Of a stretch of 33,666 bases of DNA, positions 17,572-27,027 are shown in pieces (the stretch's first letter is position 1; each line of letters opens with the position of its first letter). Made by a program: the position numbers and the translations under genes. The DNA comes from Gammaproteobacteria bacterium (lineage in GTDB: Bacteria > Pseudomonadota > Gammaproteobacteria > JAJDYQ01), in contig JAJDYQ010000087.1 of assembly GCA_022825085.1 (NCBI GenBank), positions 1 through 33,666 on the forward strand, in the 5' to 3' direction. The notes below the pieces were generated by a model that was given only the letters and a program-made list of their open reading frames with translations, was not told where the DNA came from and made no database searches.

Positions 17572-18375
17572 ATGGATAATATTTTTGTATTTGATGTAGA
17601 GACCGTACCGGATCTGGAAACCGGACGGAAGATATATAATCTGCAAGGTCTGTCAGACGAAGACGCGGCCAAAGCCCTGTTTCATATACGCAATCAGGAA
17701 ACCGGCGGTTCCGAATTTATGAGGCACCACCTGCACCAGATCATAGCAATATCTGTCGTCTTCAAGTCACGAGACAACTTTAAGGTCTGGTCGCTTGGAA
17801 ATGAAGATGCTGATGAAAAAGAGATACTACAACGATTTTTCGATGGAATCGAGCACTATACACCCACACTGGTAAGCTGGAATGGAGGTGGATTCGATCT
17901 ACCCGTAATCCACTACCGCGCCTTGAAGCATGGTGTAAACGCAGCCAGATACTGGGAAACAGGCCGCCATGATAATTCCTTCAAGTGGAACAACTACCTC
18001 AATCGTTATCATTCACGGCATACAGATTTAATGGATTTATTATCGGGTTACCAACCGAAGGCCAGTGCACCGCTGGATCATATTGCGACCATGTTGGGAT
18101 TTCCAGGAAAAACGGTGATGGACGGTTCCGGGGTTTTTGACGCCTGGATAGACGGCAAAATAAAAATGATTCGCGATTATTGTGAAACCGATGCTCTGAA
18201 CACCTATCTCGTTTATCTGAGATTTGAATTAATACGTGGACACATAAGTTCGTCACAGTTTGACAGCGAGTGCCAGTCCCTGCAACGGTGGCTGGCTGAA
18301 TCCGGCATACCCCACTTTCAGGAATTTCTGAAGCACTGGAGCAAACCTGGAACTCAACATGGCGAGCAAACGTAG
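17572..18375 (+). CDS. Predicted 3'-5' exonuclease, PolB-like DEDD family
   Basis: A 267-residue DnaQ-superfamily exonuclease of the kind related to the proofreading domain of DNA polymerase B (PF10108-type). ExoI is FVFDVETVPD (Asp8, Glu10). ExoII is the LVSWNGGGFDLPVIHYRAL segment, with the Asp in GGFD. ExoIII is YCETDALNTY near the C-terminus, with Tyr and Asp spaced for the DEDDy subclass. The middle carries DLMDLLSGYQPKASAPLDHIATMLGFPGK, conserved in this family. There is no polymerase domain. It overlaps the following rlmD by 17 bases, so the two are coupled. The biological substrate is not established for the family; a nucleic-acid repair or RNA-processing role is inferred. Confidence 0.88.
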   Translation: MDNIFVFDVETVPDLETGRKIYNLQGLSDEDAAKALFHIRNQETGGSEFMRHHLHQIIAISVVFKSRDNFKVWSLGNEDADEKEILQRFFDGIEHYTPTLVSWNGGGFDLPVIHYRALKHGVNAARYWETGRHDNSFKWNNYLNRYHSRHTDLMDLLSGYQPKASAPLDHIATMLGFPGKTVMDGSGVFDAWIDGKIKMIRDYCETDALNTYLVYLRFELIRGHISSSQFDSECQSLQRWLAESGIPHFQEFLKHWSKPGTQHGEQT

Positions 18376-19729
18376 CCGACGCCGGCCTGTGCCAAAAGGC
18401 CTGTTTGAAGCAAGAATTGACTCCTTCTCCTCCGATGCCAGAGGGATCGCTCACATAGATGGCAAGGCAACCTTCATTGAAGGAGCACTACCCGGCGAGA
18501 AAGTGTTATTTGGATATATACGAAGCAAGTCGAAATACGATGAAGGCATGGTCGAACAGATCCTTGAACCCTCCCCTGATCGGGTTAAGCCAAAGTGTCC
18601 CCATGCCATGGTATGTGGCGGATGCTCTCTGCAGCATCTAAATGCACGAGCTCAGATCGAATTAAAGCAACAATCACTACTGGCGGACTTATTGCGAATT
18701 GGTGAAGTCGTGCCCGATGAGATACTGAAACCGATGATCGGAGATAACTGGGGCTATCGACGAAAAGCCCGACTCGGTGTGCGGGACGTACCAGCCAAAG
18801 GCAGGGTACTGGTTGGCTTTAGAGAAGCAAGAGGCCGGTATCTGGCCGAACTGGAAAGCTGTGCCGTACTGCATCCATCGGTGGGTGAGCATCTCATGGA
18901 CTTATCAGAATTGATAGGACGACTGGATGCGCGTTCCAGCATAGCCCAGATTGAAGTCGCGATTTCTGATGATAAAACCGCACTTGTTTTCCGACATCTG
19001 GAGACACTGGGTGCGGACGATTTGACAAAACTGGAGACATATGCCAGAAAATACAACCAGATTATTTATCTTCAGCCAGGTGGAGTGGAAACTGTAAGGC
19101 CGCTGTGGCCAAAGAATCCAGAATTGACTTACCGATTAGAATCATTTGATATTTACATGTCATTTCTACCGACCGACTTTATTCAGATAAATGCCTCCAT
19201 CAATCAAAAAATGGTCAGCCGGGTAGTAGAATTACTCGAAATCCAGGCAAATGAAAGTGTACTGGATGTTTTTTGTGGTATCGGAAACTTTACATCGGCA
19301 ATCGCCCGCAAGGCAGGTAGTGTTACCGGTGTCGAAGGAGACGCCCGATTGATTGAACGCGCCCGGAAAAACAGTATCGATAATGGAATTGCCAATATTC
19401 AATACCATGTAGCTGATTTATTTGAAGATATTACCGATCAGGCATGGATTAAAACTGGTCACGATAAAATGCTTTTGGACCCGCCGCGTCCAGGAGCCAG
19501 AGAAGTGGTGCGCGAAATTGCCCGCATAAACCCGTCTCGCATTGTATATGTTTCCTGCCACTCGGCAACAATGGCCAGAGATGCTGGCATCCTCAAGTGT
19601 CAGGGTTACCACTGTCTGATGGCAGGTGTCATGGATATGTTTCCGCATACCATGCATGTAGAATCGATTGCCGTATTTGAAAAAAGAAATGATACTCCCG
19701 GATTAACTACCATGAAGCTGGATAAATGA
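18359..19729 (+). CDS. rlmD: 23S rRNA (uracil-1939-C5) methyltransferase RlmD
   Basis: A 456-residue SAM-dependent RNA methyltransferase. The N-terminal TRAM domain (VPKGLFEARIDSFSSDARGIAHIDGKATFIEGALPGEKV) binds RNA. Four cysteines match the iron-sulfur cluster of E. coli RlmD: Cys80, Cys86, Cys89 in KCPHAMVCGGCSL, and Cys168 in LESCAVLHP. The methyltransferase fold has VLDVFCGIGNFTSAIARKAGSVTGVEG, LLLDPPRPGA-type motif IV (KMLLDPPRPGARE), and the catalytic cysteine loop YVSCHSATMARD, where most relatives have SCNPATLARD. The full family length and order are preserved. The start ATG 18359 lies inside the exonuclease gene. In Pseudomonas rlmD lies between cysM and relA; here relA is not adjacent. 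Confidence 0.95.
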   Translation: MASKRSRRRPVPKGLFEARIDSFSSDARGIAHIDGKATFIEGALPGEKVLFGYIRSKSKYDEGMVEQILEPSPDRVKPKCPHAMVCGGCSLQHLNARAQIELKQQSLLADLLRIGEVVPDEILKPMIGDNWGYRRKARLGVRDVPAKGRVLVGFREARGRYLAELESCAVLHPSVGEHLMDLSELIGRLDARSSIAQIEVAISDDKTALVFRHLETLGADDLTKLETYARKYNQIIYLQPGGVETVRPLWPKNPELTYRLESFDIYMSFLPTDFIQINASINQKMVSRVVELLEIQANESVLDVFCGIGNFTSAIARKAGSVTGVEGDARLIERARKNSIDNGIANIQYHVADLFEDITDQAWIKTGHDKMLLDPPRPGAREVVREIARINPSRIVYVSCHSATMARDAGILKCQGYHCLMAGVMDMFPHTMHVESIAVFEKRNDTPGLTTMKLDK

Positions 19730-19867
19730 AATACGATGCTCGAAAAAAGCCCTGAACCAATCTATTCCGGTTCTGCTAAAATATGCGCATTTCGCGGCAT
19801 CAGATATTCTCATACAGAGAATAGCAGACAGCCATCACAAACTATTACTGACCAAAGAGAGAAACTA

Positions 19868-20584
19868 ATGAAAACCATTGGCCTGCTTGGTGGAATGAGC
19901 TGGGAATCAACCGTAAGTTACTACAAAGCGATCAATGAAGGAGTCAAAAAATCGCTGGGCGGTTTACACTCCGCAAAAATCTGCCTCTATAGCGTGGACT
20001 TCCATGATATAGAAAAACTTCAGCGAGAAGATCGCTGGGATGATGCAGCCAAAATACTATCTAATGCGGCCAGATCCATACAAACCAGTGGAGCCGACTT
20101 CCTTTTGATTTGTACAAACACCATGCACAAAGTTGCACAACAAGTTGAGTCATCACTCACCATCCCGCTTGTGCATATTGCAGATGCCACAGCGGAAAGA
20201 CTTGTTTCCGATGGTGTAAGGTGTGCAGGGCTGCTAGGCACAAAATTCACAATGGAACAGGATTTCTATAAAAAACAAATTTCAGAAAAATATGCGATAG
20301 AGGTGATCGTCCCGGTTACCGAAGAGCAGGACATTATTCATCATGTCATTTTTTCAGAGCTATGCCTTGGTAAAACCAATGAAGACTCCCGAAAAAAATA
20401 TCTTGAAATTATCAACAATCTCCATATTAGAGGAGCAGAAGCGATCATCCTGGGCTGCACGGAAATTGCATTATTGATTCAACAACATCATGCGCGGATA
20501 CCGCTATATGACACGGCGAAAATCCATGCAGAAAAAGCTGTAAAGCTGGCTATGGATGAAGATACAGATCAACAAAATCCATGA
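19868..20584 (+). CDS. Aspartate/glutamate racemase family protein
   Basis: A 238-residue cofactor-independent amino-acid racemase of the RacX/YgeA type. It starts KTIGLLGGMSWESTVSYYKAINEGVKKSLGG, the family N-terminus. The two catalytic cysteines are Cys82 in LLICTNTMHK and Cys197 in IILGCTEIALL, so it should be active. The broad-specificity YgeA/RacX branch racemises several amino acids and supplies D-amino acids for the cell wall or signalling; the preferred substrate cannot be read here. I start at ATG 19868 after GAGAGAAACTA; the open frame extends 44 codons upstream but the extension has no family similarity and overlaps a promoter-like TAAAAT. It is downstream of rlmD by about 140 bases, and probably separately transcribed. 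Confidence 0.88.
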   Translation: MKTIGLLGGMSWESTVSYYKAINEGVKKSLGGLHSAKICLYSVDFHDIEKLQREDRWDDAAKILSNAARSIQTSGADFLLICTNTMHKVAQQVESSLTIPLVHIADATAERLVSDGVRCAGLLGTKFTMEQDFYKKQISEKYAIEVIVPVTEEQDIIHHVIFSELCLGKTNEDSRKKYLEIINNLHIRGAEAIILGCTEIALLIQQHHARIPLYDTAKIHAEKAVKLAMDEDTDQQNP

Positions 20585-20867
20585 GAGGCAGACTTTGCCT
20601 GCCCGCGGCCCTATCCCAAACTTATCGGGATGAATATCTCCTGAGTGCAACTCAACCGCACCGCCCGGTAACAAACGGTGAATTTTCATGAAAGCCTGCT
20701 ATCTACCAATCCGGCAAATGACCAGCTCAATGTAATACCATACGACCTCGCATCCCGATTCAATATATTATCAATCACAGCAAAAGTGTAGTTTACGGTG
20801 GACTCGGCGACTTGACAAAAAATACCGGGATGGTACTTTTCAAGATCATTTTTTATGGATAGAACTT
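20585..20867. other. Intergenic region, no gene seen
   Basis: 283 bases with no convincing reading frame. Just after the racemase stop, GGCAG-ACTTTGC-CTGCC could fold into a short hairpin, and ATCCC...GGGAT a second, but neither is followed by a T-run. The distal end holds the promoter described at 20812-20839. Confidence 0.5.
20812..20839 (+). promoter_or_regulatory. Sigma-70-type promoter for the wHTH-nuclease gene
   Basis: A perfect -35 TTGACA (20812-20817), a 16-base spacer, and TACTTT (20834-20839, four of six matches to TATAAT). The start codon of the next gene is at 20868, giving a leader of roughly 20 bases. The gene therefore appears to have its own promoter and to be independent of its metabolic neighbours. 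Confidence 0.55.
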
Positions 20868-21767
20868 ATGAAATATTCCGAACCTGAAAAAATATCTGCA
20901 TCCGTTTTTGCCAAAAAAAAGGGTATTTCGACGAGTGCAATGTATGAACTGCTGTATGCAGCAGGTTATTTGGTAAAGCAGGGAGATAAGGCAGAGCTGA
21001 CCGAGGAAGGAAAGTCAGCCGGTGGTGAAACTACTATATCCAAAAAATTTGGTGAGTATGTAGTGTGGCCGGAAAATCTGAAGCTGGCCAATGCACCTGA
21101 AGGCATTTCAGAGCAACGGTTAATTACAGCCACATCTATTGGTGAGCATTTTACTATCTCAGCAAAAAAGGCAAATTACATGCTTTCAGAGCTCGGCTGG
21201 ATTACAAAATCCCTCAAAGGATGGACTGTAACTGACTACGGCAAAAAGCTTGGTGGTGTACAGTCTAAACATAAAACGTCAGGTGTCTCGTATGTACGAT
21301 GGCCTGAAGCTATCGTAAATATCGGTGCCCTTCGGGACAGTGCAAGCCAGATTACCGGTAAAAACTCAAGCCAGAGTACCGATTCAGAAAAAGAAACATC
21401 AGCCTCTACCAGCTTTCGAGAGAAATTTCCTGCCAGACACAGGGCCATGGATGGACATATGGTACGTTCAAAAGCAGAAATGCTGATTGATAACTGGTTT
21501 TACATGGCGGATATAGCACATGCCTATGAGAGAAAACTCCCCATAGAAGAAAGCGCATACTGTGACTTTTACATACCCTCCGGCAAAGTTTATATCGAGT
21601 ACTGGGGGTATGAAAATGATTCGACATATCTTACCAGGAAAAAAGAAAAAACAGCGCTGTATAACAAATACAACTTCAACCTTATCGAATTAAAGGATGA
21701 ACATGTACAAAATCTGGACGACATACTCCCGCGTCTTCTCTTGGAGTTCGGGATAAAAGCGTACTGA
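20868..21767 (+). CDS. Double winged-helix-like protein with C-terminal PD-(D/E)XK nuclease-like domain
   Basis: A 299-residue protein whose overall architecture I do not recognise. Residues 8-53 (KISASVFAKKKGISTSAMYELLYAAGYL...LTEEGKSAGGE) and 84-130 (LITATSIGEHFTISAKKANYMLSELGWI...VTDYGKKLGG) are two copies of a winged-helix-like unit resembling the antirepressor KilA-C/ANT type. Each is followed by a matching tag, YVVWPE (64-69) and YVRWPE (142-147). A polar Ser/Thr/Lys-rich linker (160-185) leads to a domain with RSKAEMLIDNWF (Glu204), YERKLPI, CDFYIPSGKVYIEYWG (Asp233, Glu244) and RKKEKTALYNKYNFNLIEL. This E-D-E pattern with IEYWG resembles the PD-(D/E)XK nuclease fold seen in Vsr/DUF559-like and UvrD-associated proteins. 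A DNA-targeted endonuclease in defence or repair is inferred. The gene stands alone. Confidence 0.7.
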   Translation: MKYSEPEKISASVFAKKKGISTSAMYELLYAAGYLVKQGDKAELTEEGKSAGGETTISKKFGEYVVWPENLKLANAPEGISEQRLITATSIGEHFTISAKKANYMLSELGWITKSLKGWTVTDYGKKLGGVQSKHKTSGVSYVRWPEAIVNIGALRDSASQITGKNSSQSTDSEKETSASTSFREKFPARHRAMDGHMVRSKAEMLIDNWFYMADIAHAYERKLPIEESAYCDFYIPSGKVYIEYWGYENDSTYLTRKKEKTALYNKYNFNLIELKDEHVQNLDDILPRLLLEFGIKAY

Positions 21768-21831
21768 TTGATTATATTATTACGATGGCTACAGAATCAG
21801 ATTGTAGCTGCCTGCCGAAGTATGCAGCTTA

Positions 21832-22530
21832 ATGAATGATCCCCAGATAATCGTTGCACTGGATTTTCCAGACACAGCACCTGCTTTGGCGTTAGTGGAT
21901 CAGCTTGATCCATTGACGTGTCGCTTAAAGGTAGGCAAGGAACTGTTTATCCGGGGCGGTCCGCAGTTTGTAGAGTCTGTGCAGGCGCAAGGATTCCAGA
22001 TATTTCTGGATCTGAAGTTTCATGACATTCCAAATACAGTGGCGGCGGCCTGTCGTGCAGCGGCAGACCTGGATGTATGGATGATCAACGTACATGCTCT
22101 GGGTGGCCTGCAGATGATGGAGGCGGCTGCAGCGGCGGTTGCCAGCCACCCTAACCGCCCACTATGTATCGGAGTAACTGTTTTAACCAGCCTGGATACA
22201 TCTGACTTGCGGGATATTGGTTTGACCGGCAATCCGGCTGAAAATGTCGAACAGCTTGCGGCACTGGCCGAGCAGGCAGGTCTCGATGGTGTAGTGTGTT
22301 CCGCCTCTGAAGCGACCCATCTTCGACGGTCCCATAATGCCGATTTTAAGCTGGTAACGCCAGGCATTCGCCCGGCGGGCATGGATGTGAATGACCAGAA
22401 ACGTATTATGACCCCCAGTCAGGCTGTTGCGGCCGGTGCCAGCTATCTGGTAGTTGGCCGCCCGATCACCCGTGCTGACGACCCGTTGCAGGTTTTGGAT
22501 GCAATCAATGCCGAGCTAACCGAACAGTGA
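21832..22530 (+). CDS. pyrF: Orotidine 5'-phosphate decarboxylase
   Basis: A 232-residue TIM-barrel enzyme for the last step of UMP synthesis. The catalytic Asp-Lys-Asp array is Asp60, Lys62, Asp65 in [13 protein letters not shown], which is diagnostic. The N-terminus [22 protein letters not shown] and the loop [17 protein letters not shown] bind substrate, and the C-terminal phosphate site is [42 protein letters not shown]. The ATG at 21832 gives the normal family start. It sits 3 bases upstream of recX, so the two are co-transcribed, an unusual pairing. Confidence 0.97.
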   Translation: MNDPQIIVALDFPDTAPALALVDQLDPLTCRLKVGKELFIRGGPQFVESVQAQGFQIFLDLKFHDIPNTVAAACRAAADLDVWMINVHALGGLQMMEAAAAAVASHPNRPLCIGVTVLTSLDTSDLRDIGLTGNPAENVEQLAALAEQAGLDGVVCSASEATHLRRSHNADFKLVTPGIRPAGMDVNDQKRIMTPSQAVAAGASYLVVGRPITRADDPLQVLDAINAELTEQ

Positions 22531-22533
22531 CGA

Positions 22534-23001
22534 ATGGATGAACCATCGGATTTCAAGCAGGGCGTAACCGCTCTGCATAAGGCAGTCAGCTTTCTGGCCC
22601 GTAGAGAGCATTCTCGGGCAGAACTAAAATGGAAACTTGCTGCACGCGATTACAGCGATAAGGAAATTGAAGAAACCCTGCGGAGATTATCGGAAAAGGG
22701 TTTGCAAAGTGATCGGCGATTTGCTGAATCCTATGCACAATCCAGATTCAGCCGCGGACATGGTCCGGAAAAAATTGCCATGGAACTTGAGCAAAAAGGT
22801 ATTGACGCTTTACAGATTGACGAAGTTTTGTACTCAGAAGAATTCGACTGGCATGAGCTGGCTGCTGCGGTTTATCGGAAAAAGTTTTCTGATAAGCCGG
22901 TTTCAGACTGGAAGGAAAAGGCGAAACGCTCAAGATTCCTTCGTCAGAGGGGTTTTTCCAACGGGCATATTCAAGCTGTTTTAGGTGACTTTAACACCTG
23001 A
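22534..23001 (+). CDS. recX: RecA regulatory protein RecX
   Basis: A 155-residue all-helical protein of the RecX family, which binds RecA filaments and modulates their activity. Helical repeats are visible: ALHKAVSFLARREHSRAELKWKLAARDYSDKEIEETLRRLSEKGLQSDRRFAESYAQSRFSRGHGPEKIAMELEQKGID, typical of the family, and the third repeat ends RFLRQRGFSNGHIQAVL. The length equals that of E. coli and Pseudomonas RecX. In most gammaproteobacteria recX directly follows recA; here the upstream neighbour is pyrF, and recA is not in this window. The downstream alaS order is conserved. An AGGTG...CACCT inverted repeat spans the stop region. Confidence 0.93.
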   Translation: MDEPSDFKQGVTALHKAVSFLARREHSRAELKWKLAARDYSDKEIEETLRRLSEKGLQSDRRFAESYAQSRFSRGHGPEKIAMELEQKGIDALQIDEVLYSEEFDWHELAAAVYRKKFSDKPVSDWKEKAKRSRFLRQRGFSNGHIQAVLGDFNT

Positions 23002-23032
23002 TTTAGATTGCAGTGGCTGTTCCATCGTCGGA

Positions 23033-23045
23033 ATTGTGGCACAAT
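23033..23045 (+). promoter_or_regulatory. Palindrome ATTGTG-G-CACAAT upstream of alaS
   Basis: A perfect 6+6 palindrome with a one-base centre lies 40 bases before the alaS ATG, and its right half (CACAAT) could serve as a -10 box. It could be an operator. AlaS of E. coli is known to repress its own gene by binding a palindrome at its promoter, which makes this suggestive, but I have no support beyond position and symmetry. Confidence 0.35.
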
Positions 23046-23085
23046 CCGCCCTCACTTTTTAAGCGATTCACAGATTGAACGGTTA

Positions 23086-25713
23086 ATGAAAAGCAGTGCT
23101 GAAATTCGCCAGATGTTTCTCGATTATTTTCGAGACAAAGATCACCGGATTGTGCCGAGTGCTACTCTAGTGCCGTCCAATGATTCGACACTACTGTTCA
23201 CCAATGCCGGAATGGTGCCATTCAAGGATGTTTTTCTGGGACGGGAAAAGCGCGATTACTCGCGTGCGACAAGCTCCCAGCGTTGTGTACGTGCCGGTGG
23301 CAAGCACAACGATCTGGAGAATGTCGGTTATACCGCCCGTCACCATACTTTTTTTGAAATGCTGGGTAATTTCAGTTTTGGTGACTACTTCAAGGAAGAT
23401 GCGATTCGCTATGCGTGGGATTTTCTGACCAGAGTAGCGGACCTGCCTGAGGAACGCCTGTGGGTAACCGTTTATGAAGAAGATGATGAAGCGGCCGATA
23501 TCTGGCTGAAACAGATTGGAGTTGACCCGGATCGTTTTTCCCGAATCGGCGACAAACCGGGCAGCAAACGCTTTGAAAGCGACAATTTCTGGTCCATGGG
23601 AGACACCGGTCCCTGCGGCCCCTGCACTGAAGTCTTTTACGATCATGGCCCGGAGTGTCAGGGCGGGCCTCCCGGCACACCGGAAGATGACGGTGATCGG
23701 TATATCGAAATCTGGAACCTTGTTTTCATACAGTTCAATCGCGATGAAACCGGCGAGATGCATCCCCTGCCGAAACCTTCCGTCGATACAGGCATGGGGC
23801 TGGAGCGGCTGGCCGCCGTATTACAGGGCGTCCATGACAATTACGAGATCGACCTGTTCGTTAATCTGATACAGGCCGCTGCCAATGTCATCGGTGTTGA
23901 AAACCGGCAGCAAAAATCATTGCGTGTGATTGCTGACCATATTCGCAGTTGTGCCTACCTGATAGTGGATGGTGTGCAACCATCCAACGATGGGCGCGGC
24001 TATGTGCTTCGCAGAATTATTCGTCGAGCGGTCCGGCATGGCAATCAGCTGGGTGCAGAAGATCTGTTTTTCCATAAACTGGTCGGGCCGCTTTGTGAAG
24101 AAATGGGGCAGGCCCATCCAGAACTGAACGCGGTACGCGACCAGGTTGAACAGGTATTGCAACAGGAAGAAAGGCGCTTTGCCGAAACTCTGGAACAGGG
24201 CCTGAAAATCCTTGAGCAGGATATCAGGGGCATGTCCTCCGGGGATATTCCGGGAGAAACGATCTTCCGGCTTTATGATACCTACGGATTTCCCGTTGAT
24301 CTGACCACCGATATTGCCCGAGAGCGGAAACTGGGCATGGATATGGAAGGCTTTGAAGCCTGCATGAAAAAACAACGTGAACGCGCCCGTGCTGCTGACA
24401 GCTTCAAGGCCGACTATAACCAGACCGTCAACGCAGATCTAAGATCAAATTTTACGGGTTACGAGTACCTTGACGGCACATCGGAAATTACCATGCTGAT
24501 ACACGATGGTCAGGCTGTAGAACAGCTAAAATGTGGTCAGGAAGGTTCCGTGATATTAAATGAAACCCCTTTTTATGCTGAATCCGGCGGCCAGGTCGGT
24601 GATCAAGGCAAAATAACGACCGCCTCGACCCTGTTTGAAGTATCCGACACCCGCAAGCAGATAAACTCGATTGTCCATATTGGGAGACTGACAGAAGGCA
24701 TATTAAATATCGGTGACCAGGTAAGGCTGAGCATTGATCAGGAACGTCGCCGGTCCATCGTATTAAATCACTCGGCCACTCATTTATTGCATGCGGCGCT
24801 TCGCCAGATACTGGGGCACCATGTAACCCAGCGAGGCTCTCTGGTAGCGCCGGATCATCTACGTTTCGATTTCTCTCACCCTGAGCCGGTTAAGCCGGAT
24901 GAATTGCAGGCCATTGAACGCATGGTCAATCAACAGATTCGTTTCAACCATAAAGCCCGGACCAGACTGATGATGCTTGACGATGCTGTCGCATCCGGTG
25001 CGATGGCACTATTCGATGAAAAATATGATGACGAAGTACGTGTACTGAACCTGGGTGATTTCTCTATGGAGCTCTGTGGTGGCACTCACGTAAAACGAAC
25101 CGGTGATATAGGATTTTTCAAGCTGACCCTGGAGACAGGAATTGCAGCCGGTGTGCGCCGTATCGAAGCGGTGACCGGAGATGCCGCACTTGACGTGGTG
25201 TCCCGGGCAGAAAGTGAGCTGGATATTATTTCATCCATTGTGAAAAGCTCGCGCCATGATACTACTGACAACGTACGCTCCATGATGGAACGGTTGCGCA
25301 TGGTGGACAAGGAACTCGAACAACTCAAAACTGTACTGGCAAGCTCTCAGGGCGACGACATGATCAGCAGGGCGACCGAGATTGGTGGCATCAAAGTACT
25401 GGCCGAGACGCTGGATAATGCCGATATGAAAATACTGAGAGAGACGGTTGATCAGCTGAAAAACAAGCTGGGCAGTGCAGCCGTCGTGCTGGCCGGCATC
25501 GAAAAAGGTAAAATCCGCCTGATTGCCGGTGTCAGCAAGGATGCCAGCCGACAGATTCCTGCTGGAGAACTGGTCAACATGGTAGCCGAACAGGTCGGCG
25601 GTCGCGGTGGTGGTCGCCCGGATATGGCGCAGGCCGGTGGTAATGATGTTGACGCCCTGCCGGCCGCCCTGCGGTCAGTCACCGGCTGGATTGAACAACG
25701 TCTGACCAGTTGA
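23086..25713 (+). CDS. alaS: Alanyl-tRNA synthetase
   Basis: 875 residues, essentially the E. coli length of 876. The start is ATG 23086 ([15 protein letters not shown]), with an AT-rich leader; the frame stays open 26 codons further upstream, but that part is not family-like. The class II catalytic domain includes [69 protein letters not shown] and [22 protein letters not shown]. The editing domain has [14 protein letters not shown] and [13 protein letters not shown], the zinc-binding His and Cys residues that hydrolyse Ser- and Gly-tRNA-Ala. The DHHA1 tail ends [22 protein letters not shown]. It charges tRNA-Ala with alanine in the cytosol. Confidence 0.98.
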   Translation: MKSSAEIRQMFLDYFRDKDHRIVPSATLVPSNDSTLLFTNAGMVPFKDVFLGREKRDYSRATSSQRCVRAGGKHNDLENVGYTARHHTFFEMLGNFSFGDYFKEDAIRYAWDFLTRVADLPEERLWVTVYEEDDEAADIWLKQIGVDPDRFSRIGDKPGSKRFESDNFWSMGDTGPCGPCTEVFYDHGPECQGGPPGTPEDDGDRYIEIWNLVFIQFNRDETGEMHPLPKPSVDTGMGLERLAAVLQGVHDNYEIDLFVNLIQAAANVIGVENRQQKSLRVIADHIRSCAYLIVDGVQPSNDGRGYVLRRIIRRAVRHGNQLGAEDLFFHKLVGPLCEEMGQAHPELNAVRDQVEQVLQQEERRFAETLEQGLKILEQDIRGMSSGDIPGETIFRLYDTYGFPVDLTTDIARERKLGMDMEGFEACMKKQRERARAADSFKADYNQTVNADLRSNFTGYEYLDGTSEITMLIHDGQAVEQLKCGQEGSVILNETPFYAESGGQVGDQGKITTASTLFEVSDTRKQINSIVHIGRLTEGILNIGDQVRLSIDQERRRSIVLNHSATHLLHAALRQILGHHVTQRGSLVAPDHLRFDFSHPEPVKPDELQAIERMVNQQIRFNHKARTRLMMLDDAVASGAMALFDEKYDDEVRVLNLGDFSMELCGGTHVKRTGDIGFFKLTLETGIAAGVRRIEAVTGDAALDVVSRAESELDIISSIVKSSRHDTTDNVRSMMERLRMVDKELEQLKTVLASSQGDDMISRATEIGGIKVLAETLDNADMKILRETVDQLKNKLGSAAVVLAGIEKGKIRLIAGVSKDASRQIPAGELVNMVAEQVGGRGGGRPDMAQAGGNDVDALPAALRSVTGWIEQRLTS

Positions 25714-25809
25714 CCATTCATCCACCTGCCATCTTATTGACCATGGTACGCCACTATTTTGTGGCATCACCCCTGCACAGAAGCCCGTTATAAAACAAAA
25801 GGAGATTCA

Positions 25810-27027
25810 GTGGCATTAATTATCCAGAAATACGGCGGAACCTCAGTCGGCACAACCGAACGTATCCAGGCGATAGCCAACAAAATTATCGACTGCCGAC
25901 AACAGGGACACGATATAGCCGTTGTGGTTTCCGCCATGAGCGGAGAAACCAACCGACTTATCGGCCTGTCCCGTGAAATCAGCCGGAGCCCTGTCGCACG
26001 AGAATACGACGTACTGGTTTCAACCGGTGAACAGGTCACCATTGCCCTGCTAAGCATGGCACTTCAAGAACAGGGTCAGGCAGCACGCTCCTACACTGGA
26101 GGACAGGTACGTATCCTGACCGATGATGCACACTCCAGGGCGCGCATCCGCAACATTGACGGCTATGGAATAAAGAAAGATCTGAATGCCGGACGAGTAG
26201 CCGTAATTGCCGGATTTCAAGGTGTTGACGAAAACGGCAATGTCACCACACTGGGGCGCGGAGGCTCAGATACGACGGCAGTAGCTCTGGCGGCTGCGCT
26301 TGAAGCCGATGAATGTCAGATCTTTACAGATGTTGACGGTGTTTATACAACGGACCCGCGGGTTGTGCCGGAAGCGAGAAGATTATCCCGTATCACCTTT
26401 GAAGAAATGCTGGAGATGGCCAGCCTCGGTTCCAAAGTGCTGCAAACCCGTGCCGTTGAGTTTGCGGGAAAGTATAATGTGCCACTGAGGGTGCTATCCT
26501 CCTTTGAAGAAGGCGAAGGCACATTGATTAGCTATGAGGAAGCAGGAGTGGAACAGGCAAAAATTTCGGGTATTGCGTTTAACCGCGATGAAGCCAAACT
26601 GACCGTTACCGGCGTGCCGGACCAACCGGGCGTGGCATATCGCATATTAGGACCGATTGCAGACAACAATCTGGAAGTCGATATGATTATCCAGAACATT
26701 GGCCAGGATGGTATGACCGACCTTACATTCACCGTCCATCGCAACGACTACGACAAGGCACTGGAAATTTTGCAGATCGTGGCCGGAGATGTCGGGGCGC
26801 GAGAAGTTATCGGCGACCCCAGGATCGTAAAGGTATCCATCGTAGGCGTCGGGATGCGCTCCCATGCCGGGATTGCCAGCAGCATGTTTCAGTCACTCGC
26901 CAATGAAGGCATCAATATACAAATGATTTCAACATCTGAAATCAAAATCTCGATCGTAGTGGATGAGAAATATCTGGAGCTTGCTGTACGCACCCTGCAC
27001 GAACATTTCCAGCTCGAACAGGATTAG
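25810..27027 (+). CDS. lysC: Aspartate kinase
   Basis: A 405-residue aspartokinase catalysing the first step to lysine, threonine, methionine and diaminopimelate. The start is GTG 25810 with a strong AAAGGAGA a few bases upstream (25797-25804). The kinase domain shows IIQKYGGTSVG, VVVSAMSGETNRL, VSTGEQVTIALLSMAL, GFQGVDENGNVTTLGRGGSDTTAVALAAAL and FTDVDGVYTTDPR. Two ACT domains form the C-terminal third (ISGIAFNRDEAKLTVTGVPDQPGVAYRI and VSIVGVGMRSHAGIASSMFQSLANEGINIQMISTSEIKISIVV), so feedback control by lysine and/or threonine is expected. The monofunctional form of about 400 residues is the Pseudomonas-type enzyme. Confidence 0.96.
   Translation: MALIIQKYGGTSVGTTERIQAIANKIIDCRQQGHDIAVVVSAMSGETNRLIGLSREISRSPVAREYDVLVSTGEQVTIALLSMALQEQGQAARSYTGGQVRILTDDAHSRARIRNIDGYGIKKDLNAGRVAVIAGFQGVDENGNVTTLGRGGSDTTAVALAAALEADECQIFTDVDGVYTTDPRVVPEARRLSRITFEEMLEMASLGSKVLQTRAVEFAGKYNVPLRVLSSFEEGEGTLISYEEAGVEQAKISGIAFNRDEAKLTVTGVPDQPGVAYRILGPIADNNLEVDMIIQNIGQDGMTDLTFTVHRNDYDKALEILQIVAGDVGAREVIGDPRIVKVSIVGVGMRSHAGIASSMFQSLANEGINIQMISTSEIKISIVVDEKYLELAVRTLHEHFQLEQD

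Noticed and set aside
23002-23085. Longer AlaS start at 23008 or a T-box leader
   Set aside because: The added residues are not family-like, and T-boxes are rare in gammaproteobacteria and much longer than this gap.
25714-25809. Lysine riboswitch before lysC
   Set aside because: The gap is under 100 bases, too short for the roughly 170-base lysine riboswitch, and I see no matching core.
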